Made by a program: the position numbers and the translations under genes
Source of the DNA: Nitrososphaerales archaeon TH5888
GTDB taxonomy: Archaea > Thermoproteota > Nitrososphaeria > Nitrososphaerales > Nitrososphaeraceae
Length of the DNA: 7,501 bases
Assembly: GCA_014523595.1 (NCBI GenBank)
Contig: JAATVN010000173.1
Location: forward strand, 1-7,501
Reading direction: 5' to 3'
Shown here: one piece after another, positions 6,270-7,501 of the stretch
How positions within the stretch are numbered: the first letter of the stretch is position 1
Layout: every line of letters begins with the position of its first letter
Notes under the pieces: model-generated
The model's input: only the letters and a program-made list of their open reading frames with translations
What the model was told of the DNA's origin: nothing
Databases searched by the model: none

Positions 6270-7501
6270 TTGAGTAATACTTGCGACATTATAATTAAAA
6301 ATGCAAATGCAATTATTCCTTTTAGTGGTATTGTTAATACCAATATTTTTATTGAAGATGGAAAGATAAAGGCCCTAGAAAAAACAACCGGAAATGTTAG
6401 TGCTGATATGATAATTAATGCAAAAAACAGGTATATCTTACCAGGAGTCATTGACCCCCACGTCCATTATGGGGTTTATACTCCAATAGATAATGCTGCG
6501 ATAACTGAGTCTACCTCCGCTGCGACTGGAGGAGTAACGACAATAATGCGAATGGTTAGGTTGGAAGGTAGCTATAGAAAAATTGTCAATCATCTCGACG
6601 TAAGCAAGGATTCTCACATTACCGATTATGGAGTACATGCATCAATTCTGGAACCTGAGCAAATTAACGATATGAGTTACCTCAAAAGTATCGGTATTAA
6701 TTCTTTTAAAATCTATATGAATTTAGGATCCCATCTTAAAAAAATTCTAGCAGATCTCGATCCAGGTTCATCTTCGCTAAAAGAAATTGAGGTTGATATG
6801 ACAGACAAGCTACTCATAGAGATTATTAAGGTTGGTTCATCCTTGAATTCTATTGTATTAGTCCATGCAGAGGACCCTGAAGTATGTTCTAGGAATATAC
6901 AAGAAGTGCGTAAGAAGTATGAACAAGTTAATTCAAATATTCTCAAATTATGGTCATCATTAAGGCCAGAAACGTCAGAAGTTAATTCTATTAGAAAAAT
7001 TATGAAAATTGCATTAAATTATAAGCCTAATCTGTATTTTGTTCATATAGGTTCAATGGAAGCATTGCGTGAAATTTACAGACATAGAAGATTGCATAAG
7101 AACCTCAGAATTTGGATTGAAACATGTCCTCATTATTTAACACATAGTACCGATTTTGATGATATTAAGGGTAAAGTAGTCCCACCACTAAGACGAAAAA
7201 ATAACCTGGAGAAGTTATGGAATGCTATAAGATCTGGAATTATTGATACTATTGGAACGGATCACGTTGCCAATGAATTAAAAATGAAAAAAGCTGAGGG
7301 GAATTTTTGGAACGCACCGTCAGGATTTTCAGGCTTAGCAACGATGCTTCCGGTAATGTTAAGTGAAGGGGTAAATAAAAAAAGAATTGATCTTATCAGA
7401 TTATCTGAAATATGCAGTGCCAATGCATCCAGGATCTTCGGATTATTTCCAAAAAAAGGGACTATTTTGGGAGGATCAGATGCCGATTTAACTTTAGTGG
7501 A
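6270..7501 (+). CDS. Cyclic amidohydrolase (hydantoinase/allantoinase-like), 3' end missing
   Basis: The first 410 residues of a metal-dependent amidohydrolase are visible; the frame is open to the window edge, with about 50-60 residues probably missing. Such enzymes open cyclic amides such as dihydropyrimidines, hydantoins, allantoin or dihydroorotate. A beta-sandwich segment (1-58) leads into the barrel. All metal ligands of a two-metal site are present: H64 and H66 in DPHVH, K147 in SFKIYM (the lysine normally carboxylated), H199 in LVHAED, H259 in YFVHIGS and D331 in GTDHV. NAPSGFSGLATMLPVM (348-363) and the C-terminal SDADLTLV are typical of the family. Where dihydropyrimidinases have tyrosine five residues after the lysine, this protein has L152, so that exact activity is doubtful. 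TTG at 6270 is the only usual start: the frame is stopped at 6237-6239 and the first ATG falls at residue 47, inside the conserved fold. The gap after tyrS is 58 bases and appears to hold a promoter. Confidence 0.88.
   Translation, partial: MSNTCDIIIKNANAIIPFSGIVNTNIFIEDGKIKALEKTTGNVSADMIINAKNRYILPGVIDPHVHYGVYTPIDNAAITESTSAATGGVTTIMRMVRLEGSYRKIVNHLDVSKDSHITDYGVHASILEPEQINDMSYLKSIGINSFKIYMNLGSHLKKILADLDPGSSSLKEIEVDMTDKLLIEIIKVGSSLNSIVLVHAEDPEVCSRNIQEVRKKYEQVNSNILKLWSSLRPETSEVNSIRKIMKIALNYKPNLYFVHIGSMEALREIYRHRRLHKNLRIWIETCPHYLTHSTDFDDIKGKVVPPLRRKNNLEKLWNAIRSGIIDTIGTDHVANELKMKKAEGNFWNAPSGFSGLATMLPVMLSEGVNKKRIDLIRLSEICSANASRIFGLFPKKGTILGGSDADLTLV

Noticed and set aside
6260..6451. A 63-residue minus-strand frame that looks like a membrane protein.
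   Set aside because: It lies opposite the conserved N-terminal part of the amidohydrolase; the hydrophobicity comes from AT-rich antisense codons.
1..7501. CRISPR arrays, tRNA or rRNA genes, insertion sequences, or a defence island.
   Set aside because: I saw no regularly spaced repeats, cloverleaf-like segments, transposase motifs or terminal inverted repeats. The genes are mainly housekeeping.

Overview
This AT-rich 7.5 kb window looks archaeal, most likely from the Nitrososphaerota (Thaumarchaeota). It carries both subunits of DNA topoisomerase VI and an archaeal/eukaryal-type tyrosyl-tRNA synthetase. Several genes have AT-rich TATA-like boxes about 25-32 bases before the start codon, as in leaderless or short-leader archaeal transcripts. 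TTG starts are frequent and Shine-Dalgarno sites are nearly absent. The phylum assignment is an inference from overall feel and gene content; the genus cannot be fixed.

Left part (1-1731, + strand): the C-terminal end of a 4Fe-4S ferredoxin-like protein, then a membrane-embedded family 2 glycosyltransferase of the processive (cellulose synthase / glucomannan synthase-like) type. A 47-base convergent gap with a small hairpin separates it from the next block.

Middle part (1779-5052, - strand): a topoisomerase VI unit transcribed right to left, top6B then top6A, 13 bases apart. The 343 bases upstream of top6B are not empty. They contain an unannotated 51-residue ORF on the same strand (4897-5052), with a TATA-like box about 30 bases before its ATG, so a small protein may head the topoisomerase unit.

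Right part (5162-7501, + strand): tyrS, transcribed divergently from the small ORF across a 109-base shared promoter region. It is followed by the first 410 residues of a cyclic amidohydrolase (dihydropyrimidinase/hydantoinase/allantoinase superfamily), which runs off the end and so has no stop codon here. This gene appears to have its own promoter, a 14-base perfect AT palindrome.

The contents are mostly housekeeping: DNA topology, translation and cyclic amide metabolism, plus surface polysaccharide synthesis. I see no mobile element, CRISPR array, tRNA or rRNA. I do not see a clearly new multi-gene system. The best candidates for something undescribed are the 51-residue ORF ahead of top6BA and the unassigned substrate of the amidohydrolase, which keeps all metal ligands but lacks the usual dihydropyrimidinase tyrosine.
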